This document shows positions 13,001-21,400 of a stretch of 64,000 nucleotides of DNA, piece by piece; position 1 is the first letter of the stretch; each line of letters begins with the position of its first letter. The translations under genes and the position numbers were made by a program. The notes below the pieces were generated by a model. It was not told the DNA's origin. It saw only the letters and a list, made by a program, of their open reading frames with translations, and searched no databases. Source of the stretch: Brachypodius melanocephalos (Eukaryota; Chordata; Aves; Passeriformes; Pycnonotidae); assembly GCA_013398615.1 (NCBI GenBank), contig VZSR01000520.1, forward strand, positions 35,186,055 through 35,250,054. The letters run 5' to 3'.

Positions 13001-16000
13001 AGTAACACTTCCGTGGCTTGACTGCTGCAGGAAGTAAGCCAGACAATCCGGCAATGCCATTTACTCTATTTATGACCATAACATTTTTTTCAAAATTAGA
13101 TAGAACAAAGTTATACATATACAGTATATACAAAAATTGATATACTTGTTACAAATGAAATTACATATATAATCAAAATTTTATATATAATGAAATTATT
13201 CATTATATATAGCCTACATTATCCAAAACTAGAACAAGTTAGCTGTTGCCAGGTATCTAGTACTGATTCTGTGTTGTGAGAGCATGAATCAATATCTATT
13301 TGAAGGAAGACACATTTTAAAGCAAAATAGCTCATGTTAACTGCTTATTTTCATAAACACCTCACTGAAGAATCTCCACGCATTTCTCACACATCAGTGG
13401 CTAAAAACTCTAACCCCTCAAAAGCTACACCAATTTTATGATTTTATAGAAGAAAGTGTGGCACACACTCTGGCTCAACACCAATGCCAAGATCCAAACA
13501 CAGTCTAATCTGGGTGTGGAACATGGCCTGTGGGATTTACATACCTGTAAACTTTGCAACTGCATCAATGTGGTGCTTTACTTGTACAGCTAATTCTCTT
13601 GTAGGAGTAAGGACCAGTCCTAAAAGAGGTCTCTGTTTATGGGAGTCAACAATATGTGTCTCATCATCGAATTCAACATTTTTCAGCACCTTCACACAGC
13701 CTGTTGTGAAAGATGCTTCATCTTCATCTCCGCTATCTTCAACCTGCTGATGGGTTACTTTTTCTGCTTCATCCTCACTTTCCAATCTTGTTTCATCATG
13801 ATGCTGATGGGACTCTTTAGAAACACTGTCATTTCTGGTTGTTGCGTTATTTGATTTTTGCCACTGCAGCACAGAGTGAATCATTGGAATCGCAAATGCA
13901 AGCGTTTTGCCGCTTCCTAAAAAAACAAACAAGAATAATAACACAGACTGACAAGTCATTTATTTGAAAAGATGAGAAGAGCAACAGCCAATCACACACT
14001 GTTCTTAAAACACACCATTGTAACAGATGCAAACTCATGATCTTTAGAAGACCAGAAACTTGCAGCAGTAGCATCTTTTCTCTTGTTCCCCTTATACATC
14101 TCCATTCCCCTGTTCCAGGGGAACAAGTATTTTTCTAATCTCTAGCAGGTCAGGCATATTTATTTCTTCTAAAAGTGTTTTTTAAAAGCTGCAGTTGCAG
14201 TCAAGGTATTTTTAAAGAACTGTATGCCCATAAGGAGAATACCATGCCCTAAATTGAAAGTTGTAATCGACACTCTCCAAATAAAGGAATAGCAAATGAG
14301 GCCAAGGACAAACTGGAATGCTCTTGAAGGATTAGCTTCTACCTTCAATTTATAGTCCTATGTTTACAACTTTCTAAGCTATTGTATTTTGAAATACTCT
14401 ACCGTCTAATTTCCTGATCTAGCACTGGATCACATTTTTATAATCAGAACACATACATCTAATTTTAAAGAGAGAATGTACTTTGGAGAGACAGGGCTTG
14501 TCAAAAGCAAGTTTAATTGCAAGGGTTCACCGTATCAACTGCAAGTTACATCCCTGCCACATATTTCCTTCTGACTTATCTGTTAATAATAAAGAAATTA
14601 GGAAAAGCCTGATAGCACATCCACCCCAGTGAAACTTTTCAGATATAGCAGCAGTTCACTAATCATGAAAGCAGCATGCAGAGTACAAGACACTATTACA
14701 CCATTCCTGTAATAGGGCACTGCTGGAAAGCAGTCTTCTGGAAATCTCAGTTCCTGTCCATGACAAAAAGCTGTAAATGTTTGTCAACTCAGCAACACAA
14801 AATTTTGCCTATTTAGGGGGCAGAATCTTAATATTAGTAAATACAGCTAAGCCCAGTGTCATCACTCTGACCAGTTCTGCTACAAAGTCTCCTAGCCACT
14901 CATCCACCTTTCTGCATGGCTGGGAGGTATTTTATGACTTCTGTCTGCACTTGAAGCGGGCAAATGTTTACAACCTGTATTTAGACCACTTATACAATAA
15001 GGTTCTGGTAATACAGAATATCTGGTTTTCTAAGGTGAAGAACACTGCTGATTTTGAATTCAAGGTAATGCAGTTTGTTGGTGCAAATGTCAGTACTGCA
15101 CCCAGACAGATTATGGCTGTGATAATCAGAACTATCCTGCAGGCACTAGTTTCGCCCACAAATTAAACAAATTAACACTTCACAGGATGTATTATCTTTA
15201 TAACACACAACCGACATACCATAGACAGGTGTGCAAAATCAGGAGGAAAGATTATCTTGGTACTACAGCTCCAGCCAATTCATGCTCTTTAAAACAGTTT
15301 CATATTGTATAATTTCACAGAGATTTGGCTCCTTAACCAGAAACCTCACTAGTTCTACATAGTAATAAACAGCAAGGGTTAGACCCACTGCAAAAACAAC
15401 AAGCAAGATTAATAGTTCTTTAACTTCACACATTCCTCCCTTAGGCCCAATGCTAAGAGGTGCCGTAGGGTGCAGAAAAAAGAACTAGAGAGTTTCAACC
15501 TCTCCCAACTGCAGCACCTCCTGACAGGCAGTTGTCCACATCTCTCAAGTTTCTACAGAAACACGATGATCTGATGGACTCTTTGGAGAGAATCTGGATT
15601 TCACCCATGAAAGAATAAACGAGCAAAACACATTCCTACTACCTCAGGGTTATATAAAATTATAAAGCAACAACACAGCCTGCCACCAGCCACACTTTCC
15701 ACTCTGTAGCTAAAGAGGAATTTGCTTACCAGTACTGCCAAAATGGCACTGTTTTGCAGTACAAGAACACCATTTAAGTTTTCAGTTCCATTTTTAAATA
15801 CACTCCCTGCAGGGCTTTCTAATCTTACTAAAGCTAATAGCATCAATACAGCTTCTAATTAAAATAAAAATGCAAATGACTGCATATCTTATTAGTTACT
15901 ATACCTTCTTGCTCAAGAGCAGTAAATGACTTTACAGAGAAGCAGTGAGATAAAGCAAATGGAACAGATGAAAACAGTGTAAAGGAAACTTTTAAACCAA

Positions 16001-17516
16001 GGCAGCTTCCAATTGTGCTTCCTATCTCTTGGTGTTTTAAGGAAAAAAATGTTGCTAAAGGCAAACTTCAAAGGTATGAACTGCAAACAAAGTTTAAGGG
16101 AACATAATGTTCTGAGACTTCATAGCATTAAGTAAACAAGGAGCTATAACGAATTTCATGAGGGCTAGCAATGCTCAAAGCATGAACTGAGCACAAAATG
16201 GAGGTGAATCTACCTCTCAAATCGTTAATTTAATAGCTCACTTTAAGCACAAGCAGGGAGAAGGGCTGGTGACAACACAGAGGCAAAGCCAGGGGACAGA
16301 GCACAGGGTGGGCCCATTTTGCTGAGTAGGACCTGGGTCATATTCACACTTAACACTGTGCCCAGTGTTTATTCACTGCTCCACACTAGAATGAATTATC
16401 TCCACAAGAACCTGGTTCTCTGCTTTGCCTTGCCAGGAGTACGTGTTTGGCTGCTGCAAAATGACCCTGTTTTCTTCATTAACTCTGCCTTTGCAGAGTA
16501 TCACCTTACCATTCTCAAAACAGGAAGCAGTTTGAGAAAGAGGAAAAGAGACTTCTGCCAAAAGCATAAAATCTCACTGAGACTTCAAAGCTTTGCACGC
16601 TTTGTAAACACAGGAACCCATGTTTGTAAGTTACAAAGTTTTAAAACTTTACTAATATGCTGGATATGCAAAAGACAAAAACTCTTCTCTTATAATACAT
16701 AAAAGCTGCTTCTTCTATGTGTGAAAACTTGCAACCATGGGCTACGTTTTGACAAACAGGATGCTCCCAGCATCAGTTTAACAGATTTGTACCTGTTTCT
16801 GCAGCACCAAGAACATCCATATTATCCCGAATGGCTGAAGGCAAGGCTAAGGCTTGAATAGGAGTTGGAGCACTAAAGCCCAGGTAGCTCAAGGCCTGCA
16901 ACACTGGCTCAGGTACAAACAGGTCTTTCCATGCAGACACATCAGCTTTTTGATCAGTTGAGGCAGACAAAACTTCTGTTGTCCAGTTTTTGACTTTTTT
17001 AGAAGTAGCTACTGATGGAAGGGCTTCCTGTGCTTGAGAAGTCTTGTTTTTAGGTACCTTCTTTTTCTTTTTCTTTGGAGTGTCTTTTCTGCTTGACATG
17101 CTCTCAGTCACAAGTCCACAATCTTCACAATTAGCTTCTTCAATTATTTCATTACACTTTGCCTCTTTATCAACCAGCACATCAGTTTCTGTTGCATTAG
17201 GAGTACTGCCTTCATCTGCTTGGCTTCTTAAATCTTTCTTTTTCTTCTTTTTTGGAGGGATGACAGGTTCCTCCACCTCCTCATTGCCTTCTTCAGAAGC
17301 ACTCTCAGCCTTTCTCTTCTCTTTCACTTTTCCCACTTTGGAAGAACTTACTAGCTTGTAGTCTGTGAGTTCCTCCAAGCACACTATATCTCGAAACTCC
17401 TCCTCAGCAAATAGATTGGGGTCGATCTGCACGGTTTTCCATTCTCCTACTACTTGAATTCCTTTTCGTTTCAATTTAAAGGAAGATCTAAATCTTCCTC
17501 CTTTTCTGGCCTTCAT
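3790..17516 (-). CDS. DDX24: DDX24, DEAD-box ATP-dependent RNA helicase (complete CDS, 8 coding exons)
   Basis: The coding exons in transcript order are 17516-16793, 13916-13545, 11894-11741, 11372-10857, 8827-8752, 8184-7996, 5592-5463 and 4013-3790. They sum to 2385 nt, or 794 residues plus a TAA stop; the human protein is about 859. Visible helicase motifs are the Q motif (GFSAPTPIQ), motif I AETGSGKT (239-246), Ia PTRELAVQ (346-353), Ib TPGR (395-398), II DEAD (422-425), III SAT (458-460), V TTDVAARGLD and VI HRSGRTAR (624-631). The N-terminal 200 residues are charged, with two lysine runs that could be nuclear or nucleolar signals. A Glu/Asp-rich insert sits between motifs I and Ia and seems shorter than in human, which explains most of the length difference. 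Known for the family: a nucleolar helicase related to yeast Mak5, needed for ribosome biogenesis and reported to dampen RIG-I-like receptor signalling. No frameshift or stop was seen. The identification is secure. Confidence 0.96.
4014..5462 (-). other. DDX24: DDX24 intron 8 (GC-AG)
   Basis: The intron starts GCAAGT and ends CCCCAAG. No repeat was recognised in it. Short open frames inside have no recognisable content. Confidence 0.8.
5463..5592 (-). CDS. DDX24: DDX24 coding exon 8: C-terminal helical region, non-canonical GC donor
   Basis: The acceptor ATTGCAG/GAACGG opens ERMNLARQIEKAEFFNSR, then NSWLQQAAEALEIDLEEDM, matching the conserved segment after motif VI in DDX24. The exon has to end after ATGG at 5463, where the intron begins GCAAGT instead of GTAAGT. 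With this junction the protein reads LMG/RKASEQEE, which lines up with the human sequence. A GT alternative four bases on (see findings) fits less well. Confidence 0.88.
5593..7995 (-). other. DDX24: DDX24 intron 7
   Basis: GT-AG intron (GTAAAG to TTGCAG). Nothing recognisable inside. Confidence 0.8.
7996..8184 (-). CDS. DDX24: DDX24 coding exon 7: motif VI
   Basis: 189 nt, 63 whole codons. The acceptor TTGCAG/GTCCCT starts VPRTSELYVHRSGRTARA, with arginines of motif VI at 625, 628 and 631. LLLIGPEDLINFRKIYKTL and FFPVDAKCM follow. The donor is TTAAG/GTAAAG. It is locally more GC-rich than its introns. Confidence 0.95.
8752..8827 (-). CDS. DDX24: DDX24 coding exon 6: motif V (short exon)
   Basis: A 76-nt exon. 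The acceptor TTTCTCAG/CTGTGT completes a serine codon, and the reading frame gives CVLLTTDVAARGLDIP and NVQHVIHYQ, which is motif V and its flank. The donor is CCAG/GTTAAG. The one real difference from most DEAD-box proteins, TTD in place of ATD, is conservative. Confidence 0.94.
8828..10856 (-). other. DDX24: DDX24 intron 5, containing a CR1
   Basis: GT-AG intron. Its part nearest exon 5 is a CR1 remnant (separate entry). The remainder is AT-rich and unremarkable. Confidence 0.8.
10265..10750 (-). mobile_element. CR1 LINE 3' fragment in DDX24 intron 5
   Basis: Read on the plus strand it gives the reverse complement of a CR1 tail: the AGGTTGCTCAGGGC segment, a diverged TTACCCCTCATCC stretch, CTGGCTCCATCTTCTGGATA, and TTGGTGGCCTTCCACTGAAC. 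It lies in the sense orientation of DDX24. It is about 0.5 kb, diverged and 5' truncated. Confidence 0.8.
10857..11372 (-). CDS. DDX24: DDX24 coding exon 5: DEAD box, SAT motif, start of RecA domain 2
   Basis: The largest helicase-core exon (516 nt, residues 417-589). It contains LVIDEADRMVEKGHF (motif II), VFSATLTLVHQ (motif III), KPKVIDLTRKEATVETL, a YYLYYFLLQYPGRT segment and the motif IV region VFANSIDCVKR. The acceptor is GACAG/GTGCCTT and the donor GAGAG/GTGAGT. Confidence 0.95.
11741..11894 (-). CDS. DDX24: DDX24 coding exon 4: GG motif and motif Ib
   Basis: This 154-nt exon is embedded in a longer non-coding stretch. The acceptor CTAG/GCATT and donor CTCAG/GTAAAG keep frame. It encodes residues 366-417, with LVGG and ATPGRLWELVKE, the standard RecA domain 1 sequence between motifs Ia and II. 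Confidence 0.94.
12555..12579. repeat. T(19)C(6) homopolymer tract
   Basis: A run of T followed directly by a run of C, which may be a worn A-tail on the minus strand or simple slippage. Confidence 0.85.
13182..13211. repeat. Perfect 13-bp inverted repeat, AT-rich hairpin
   Basis: Left arm TATATATAATGAA at 13182-13194, spacer ATTA, right arm the exact reverse complement at 13199-13211. It sits in a (TA)-rich block in DDX24 intron 3. It could be a cruciform-prone microsatellite or the core of a small inverted-repeat element; no terminal duplication was established. Confidence 0.8.
13545..13916 (-). CDS. DDX24: DDX24 coding exon 3: rest of P-loop, acidic insert, motif Ia
   Basis: The acceptor TTTTTTAG/GAAGC restores SGKTLAFAIPMIH after the split glycine codon. 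A low-complexity insert rich in Ser, Glu, Asp and His follows, then LGLVLTPTRELAVQ (motif Ia) and HIDAVAKFTG. The donor is ACAG/GTATGT. The 372 nt keep phase 1 on both sides. The insert is the least conserved part of the gene; the flanking helicase sequence fits the human protein closely. Confidence 0.95.
13917..16792 (-). other. DDX24: DDX24 intron 2
   Basis: GT-AG intron of 2.9 kb interrupting the P-loop coding sequence. It contains open frames of up to 129 codons with no recognisable content. No repeat family was recognised. Confidence 0.8.
16793..17516 (-). CDS. DDX24: DDX24 coding exon 2: N-terminus, Q motif, first half of the P-loop
   Basis: The start is the ATG at 17516, because the first residues (MKARKGGRF) match the family N-terminus and a splice acceptor (TCTTCTAG) lies only about ten bases upstream. 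The exon encodes residues 1-241 plus one base of 242. It holds two lysine tracts (PPKKKKKK and PKKKKKK), the Q-motif segment and AET of motif I. The donor is ACAG/GTACAA at 16793/16792. The intron therefore cuts the P-loop AETG/SGKT. Confidence 0.95.
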
Positions 17517-17526
17517 TTTTTTTTAC

Positions 17527-17933
17527 CTAGAAGAGAAACCAAGGGAGAAGAAAAAGAAGGGCTTCAAATTCAAGGAATAGAGACTACCTTTGTATTCAAG
17601 CAAACGGGAACGCACGGAATAACTATTTTACTTCTTTTTAAAATATATCAATAACATACCTTAAATATAACTTCAAACTAATATATATATATATAGGTAA
17701 AATACCACTGTATAATATAACTAAATACAACAAGCAGACCAGGCCTACCGCGTCCCTTCGACGGAGGGACCTGCGGAGATAAAAGTGGAACCGCAGGATA
17801 AATCCCCGCAGCCCGCGCAGCGCTCCCACCCCTGCCCACCCGGGAACCACCCGCCGGAGCCGCGGCAGGGCCCAGTACGGCCCCCGCTGCCACACGCGGG
17901 AGCTCCGGGTACCTGCTCCCCCCGCCCGCTTAC
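17527..17933 (-). other. DDX24: DDX24 intron 1 (in the 5' UTR, inferred)
   Basis: A good acceptor (TTTCTCTTCTAG) lies just upstream of the start codon, so the 5' UTR must be spliced. The best donor in the CpG island is GCG/GTAAGC at 17934/17933; a second candidate is CAG/GTACCC near 17912. The inferred intron includes an (AT)n run at about 17680-17696. The exact first-exon boundary is not proven. Confidence 0.6.
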
Positions 17934-17950
17934 CGCACTCAGGAGCCGCA

Positions 17951-18026
17951 GGGAAGGACGGAGAGGGACGGAGAGGGACAGAGGGGGACAGAGGGGAACA
18001 GAGGGAAACAGAGGGGAACAGAGGGC
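17951..18026. repeat. 10-bp minisatellite in the DDX24 promoter or first exon
   Basis: About 7.6 copies of a 10-bp unit close to GAGGGGGACA, in exact 10-base register, with substitutions between units and no indels. On the DDX24 sense strand it is an uninterrupted pyrimidine-rich tract. It lies just upstream of the predicted exon 1 donor, so it is probably part of the 5' UTR. Confidence 0.9.
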
Positions 18027-18102
18027 ACCGCGGGCCCTGCCCAGGCCCAGCCTCCCACTACCGCCGCTGCCCCCCGCGTGCGCTCCTGGGCGCCGCCATT
18101 GC

Positions 18103-18136
18103 CGCATGACGTCACTGCGTCTCGTGACGTCATGCG
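18103..18136. promoter_or_regulatory. Perfect inverted repeat with two CRE (CREB/ATF) sites
   Basis: Arms of 13 bp at 18103-18115 (CGCATGACGTCAC) and 18124-18136 (its exact reverse complement) flank an 8-bp spacer. Each arm carries the full palindromic TGACGTCA, at 18107-18114 and 18125-18132, spaced 18 bp apart. Known: TGACGTCA binds CREB/ATF bZIP dimers and CRE-containing CpG promoters are common. Inferred: this pair drives the DDX24 promoter. Confidence 0.75.
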
Positions 18137-18340
18137 CGGCGCCGGCCGGGCCGGGGCGGACCGGGTGGAGTTGGCCGCGTGCAGCATATCCCGTAAGGAA
18201 TGTGTGAGAGGCCTTGGAATCACAGCCCCGGAATCAGTACCTCCGGCCGGGTATCGCCGGCAATGCTCATCCAGTAGCACAGATCTGTTATTCACGCTTG
18301 CTTGTGTGTTCGTGTTTTCTGTTTTTAAAGACTATTACAG

Positions 18341-18413
18341 ATAAAGTTGCGGATTTAAGACAGAAGTTGCAAATAGCTACAGAAGATGAGCAAACTGCCG
18401 GGGTCACAGCAAG
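18341..18413 (+). other. Possible exon of a transcript divergent from DDX24 (unidentified)
   Basis: On the plus strand, 200 bp from the DDX24 CpG island, a TTTTTAAAGACTATTACAG acceptor-like tract is followed by a 24-codon open stretch reading KVADLRQKLQIATEDEQTAG, a coiled-coil-like composition, and then by AAG/GTTCTT, a weak donor-like site. Without splicing, the frame meets a stop 20 bases later. I do not recognise the peptide; a chance open frame is quite possible. Confidence 0.25.
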
Positions 18414-18429
18414 GTTCTTTTTTCCTCTT

Positions 18430-21400
18430 GTGTGATCCATGCTCTTCGCAGCCGTATCGTGCCGTAGGAAGAGGACATCATAAATTATGATGGAAGATTT
18501 TTGTTTCTTCTAAAAGGTTGGCTGATGTTCAGAAAAGCATCTAGCCATGAGATGGGGAGAGAGAGTTAAAAACCAGGAGCTGTGTAGGTGATGGAGACTA
18601 GGACAGTAGGTTCGAGTGCAGTTACAAAAAGTTATAATTATTTCTTCTATTTGGTATTTGCAGATCTTTCCTGATTCTGTGAGAAGATGGGAAAACAAGG
18701 TTGTTTTCTCTACTTTCTTTTATTTTCTTTTTTTTTTCTTTTTTTTTTTTTTTTTAAATGTTTTGAGGGCAAGGGCAGAAATAAGCATATTAAATGTTTT
18801 CAGTGATCAGTTGCAGTTCCAGGTAATCATCATCAATGACTTACCAATGCACAACATGAGGAGTTTCTTCCAATTCATATTCCATGAACAAGGCTGAAGA
18901 GCATTTGATGCTTGGTCCTGATGTTCTGTATGAGATGAGTTTAAATCAGTGACAGTCAGGAAGTGATTTCAGGGAGCAGGGTTTTACATGATACCTCTAA
19001 CACTACAGCCATCAAACCTTATTTATGTAGTACTGAACTGGAGACAGTGATGGCCAACAGGACTGTCTCACTGATAGGAACTGGGACTGCATCCTAATGA
19101 AGGGTCAGCCTTAGTGAAGGGTCTCAGCACTCTTCATGCCTTCCTTCATTAAAAGTACCATTCCTTCCAGGTTGTTTAGATTCAAATTTATAAGTGACAA
19201 AAGAGCTTGTTTACAATTGTTCCACTTTCTCTCTTCTAAATTACTGCCTGTTAGCAAAAGTAAAATTGCAGAAACAAAAGAAACAGATTACTCTGGAATT
19301 CTGGTGTGTTTGACTTAACACTGATGCTGAATAAAAATAATAATAGAAAAATTTGGACAGAAGACTTCCTAGCTGTTCCTCCTAGGTGTAATTATATGTC
19401 CTTTCATAGTTGTAGAGTTTCCATCTTTGTCCTGAAAGAAAGATTTAATATGGAAATGACTTAACCAAATTATATTGAATTGTGATTTTTAATGTAATTG
19501 TGGACATGTTTTTACAGGAGATAGGAGTATTCTGACTTTTTCAGTAAGAATTCTTGTGAGGGGTGCAGCTGACTTTTCTTGACAGTATTGAGCTCTACAA
19601 TCTCGACCGAGGGACTGAATTACAGGCCCTGAATCTCAGTTTGAAAGAAGGGATGTGCCTGTTTGTAAGAAGCAATGAGTTTCAGAACAGTCTACACAGG
19701 CATGGTAACTTTCTTACTGCTGTGGTGTGAACTGGCTGTACAAGAGGCCTTGGGTTATTTGAGTTCCTTTGAAATGGGATAACCAAGGGAACCAAACATT
19801 TGCTTAGTATTACAGTAACAGTAATCTTTCTAAGCCTTTGTAACATTAATCTTTCTGAGTCTTTGTGACCTGAAGGAGGTGCAGCTTTGGTGTGTTGTGA
19901 CAGGGCTTTGTCAATGAGAAGCTCACCTTTGTGTCCTAAGAAAGAGTCTGCTGTTAAACTCCTGGTAAATACAGTTCCATCAACAATGCCTAGTGAGCTC
20001 TTAGTAAAAATATCAGTGACAAAAGAAACAGGTCTGCTTTATCCCCCTAGGGCTTCTTTAGATCAATAGTTAAATACCAGGAAGCTGTGAATTGAAGATA
20101 ATAACCTGTATTAATAAATAAATGAATTATGTCATTTGCTTGCATAACTCATGTCAGGACATGCATATTTTGTTATTTTATCGATAGTTTCCAAGTTATT
20201 TAAGCCAGTATGTCTGAGAGGCCAAGAGAACTTGCGGGGTTTGATGTCCTCATTACAGAACTTTACCTGGTAACAGATCCTGTTCTTCCCAGCTGTAATT
20301 TTACATTCCTGCGGATCAGTAGCCCAGGGATTGTGGTTTGCTCCCTCCTGTGCAGTATTACATAACAGATACTATATGTTTTTTCAATTTATATTTTCAT
20401 TTATTTATGAAATATGGAAGACTTCTCCTAAGGAAGGTTAAGCCAGAGATTGTTTGACCAGTACCTTTAATTTTGGGATTCATGTAGCTGAATTCAGCAC
20501 CAGAAACGTTTGAATGTGCATGTCAGCAACTGATACAGGCTTTCACTTACTAATCAAATTCTTTGGTTTCTCTCTTTTTTTTTTTCCTTTTTTTTTTTTT
20601 TTTTAAATTCTTGCAGGAATGTCAGTATGTGCTTAATTACTGATTTTTATAGCTGTTTATGCTAACAAAAGAGTGCCACCGTACTGTGATTTATATTAAT
20701 ACTCACAGTGCACTGTGCACCTGAAAAACATGCAGCTGCTGGCCAGTGGGGGACCTGATGCCTGCTGTGCTTTGCAGACTGTAAAATTTGCTCTTCTCTC
20801 TTTGCTGGCATGCAGCCAGATGAGGCTTGTTGTCCTGGTGCTGAAGGCAAGGTAAAGCCTTGGTTCTTGGGCTGAAGGCCTTTGTTGTCATTTTCAGAAG
20901 TTCTGGAACACCATTCTAGGACTGACAAGATCTTACAGCGCAGCACCATGGAAATAATAACTCTCTATTGTTAAACCTCATTTGAAAATATATACCCCTT
21001 TGCCTGTGCTGCCTTTTTAAACTTTTTCTCTGTTCTTCCAACTTCATAAATGCATGTCTTACCTACCTCTGTAAAGCCTTTTGTCAGACATCATGCTTCT
21101 CCTTCAGCAAATGTGTTCATAAAGCCAGGAGAACAAGATAATCTCTACGCATGAGATTTAAGAGTACTGGCATGTTTAACTCTAGTACAGTGGCAAGGAC
21201 TTTTTCAAGTACAGATTTATCAAGGTGAAGATTTTTCTGTATGATTGAAGAATAGCAAAGACAACTCCATTTAATATGAGAGAAACATTTGGGATGGTTG
21301 CAAATGCACTCAGGTGCAGTAGATACTTCAGAATCTATTTTCAAGGAAAGAATACTAAAGGAAGTTATGAAGACAACAGGAAATTAAATAAAAGTCAATG

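Larger units (their letters stand above)
11895..13544 (-). other. DDX24: DDX24 intron 3
   Basis: GT-AG intron. It holds a T(19)C(6) tract at about 12555-12579 and, near exon 3, an AT-rich block with a perfect hairpin (separate entries). No coding sequence seen. Confidence 0.8.
17740..18200. promoter_or_regulatory. DDX24: CpG-island promoter of DDX24
   Basis: A sharp change to GC-rich, CpG-dense sequence at the 5' end of DDX24, flanked on both sides by AT-rich DNA. No TATA box was seen. It contains a YY1-like element (CAATGGCGGC on the minus strand, about 18092-18101), two full CRE sites and a 10-bp minisatellite. The first exon, probably non-coding, should begin in it at about 18.1 kb. CpG islands often fire in both directions, so divergent transcription is possible. 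Confidence 0.8.

Noticed and set aside
14777..15166. A 129-codon open frame in DDX24 intron 2
   Set aside because: No domain or family resemblance and no splice-supported continuation; chance open frame.
17745..18207. Open frames of 118-140 codons on both strands in the DDX24 CpG island
   Set aside because: They reflect stop-poor GC-rich sequence and the 10-bp minisatellite, with no recognisable domain.
18605..18630. GGTTCGAGTGC resembling a tRNA B box
   Set aside because: No matching A box or foldable cloverleaf around it.
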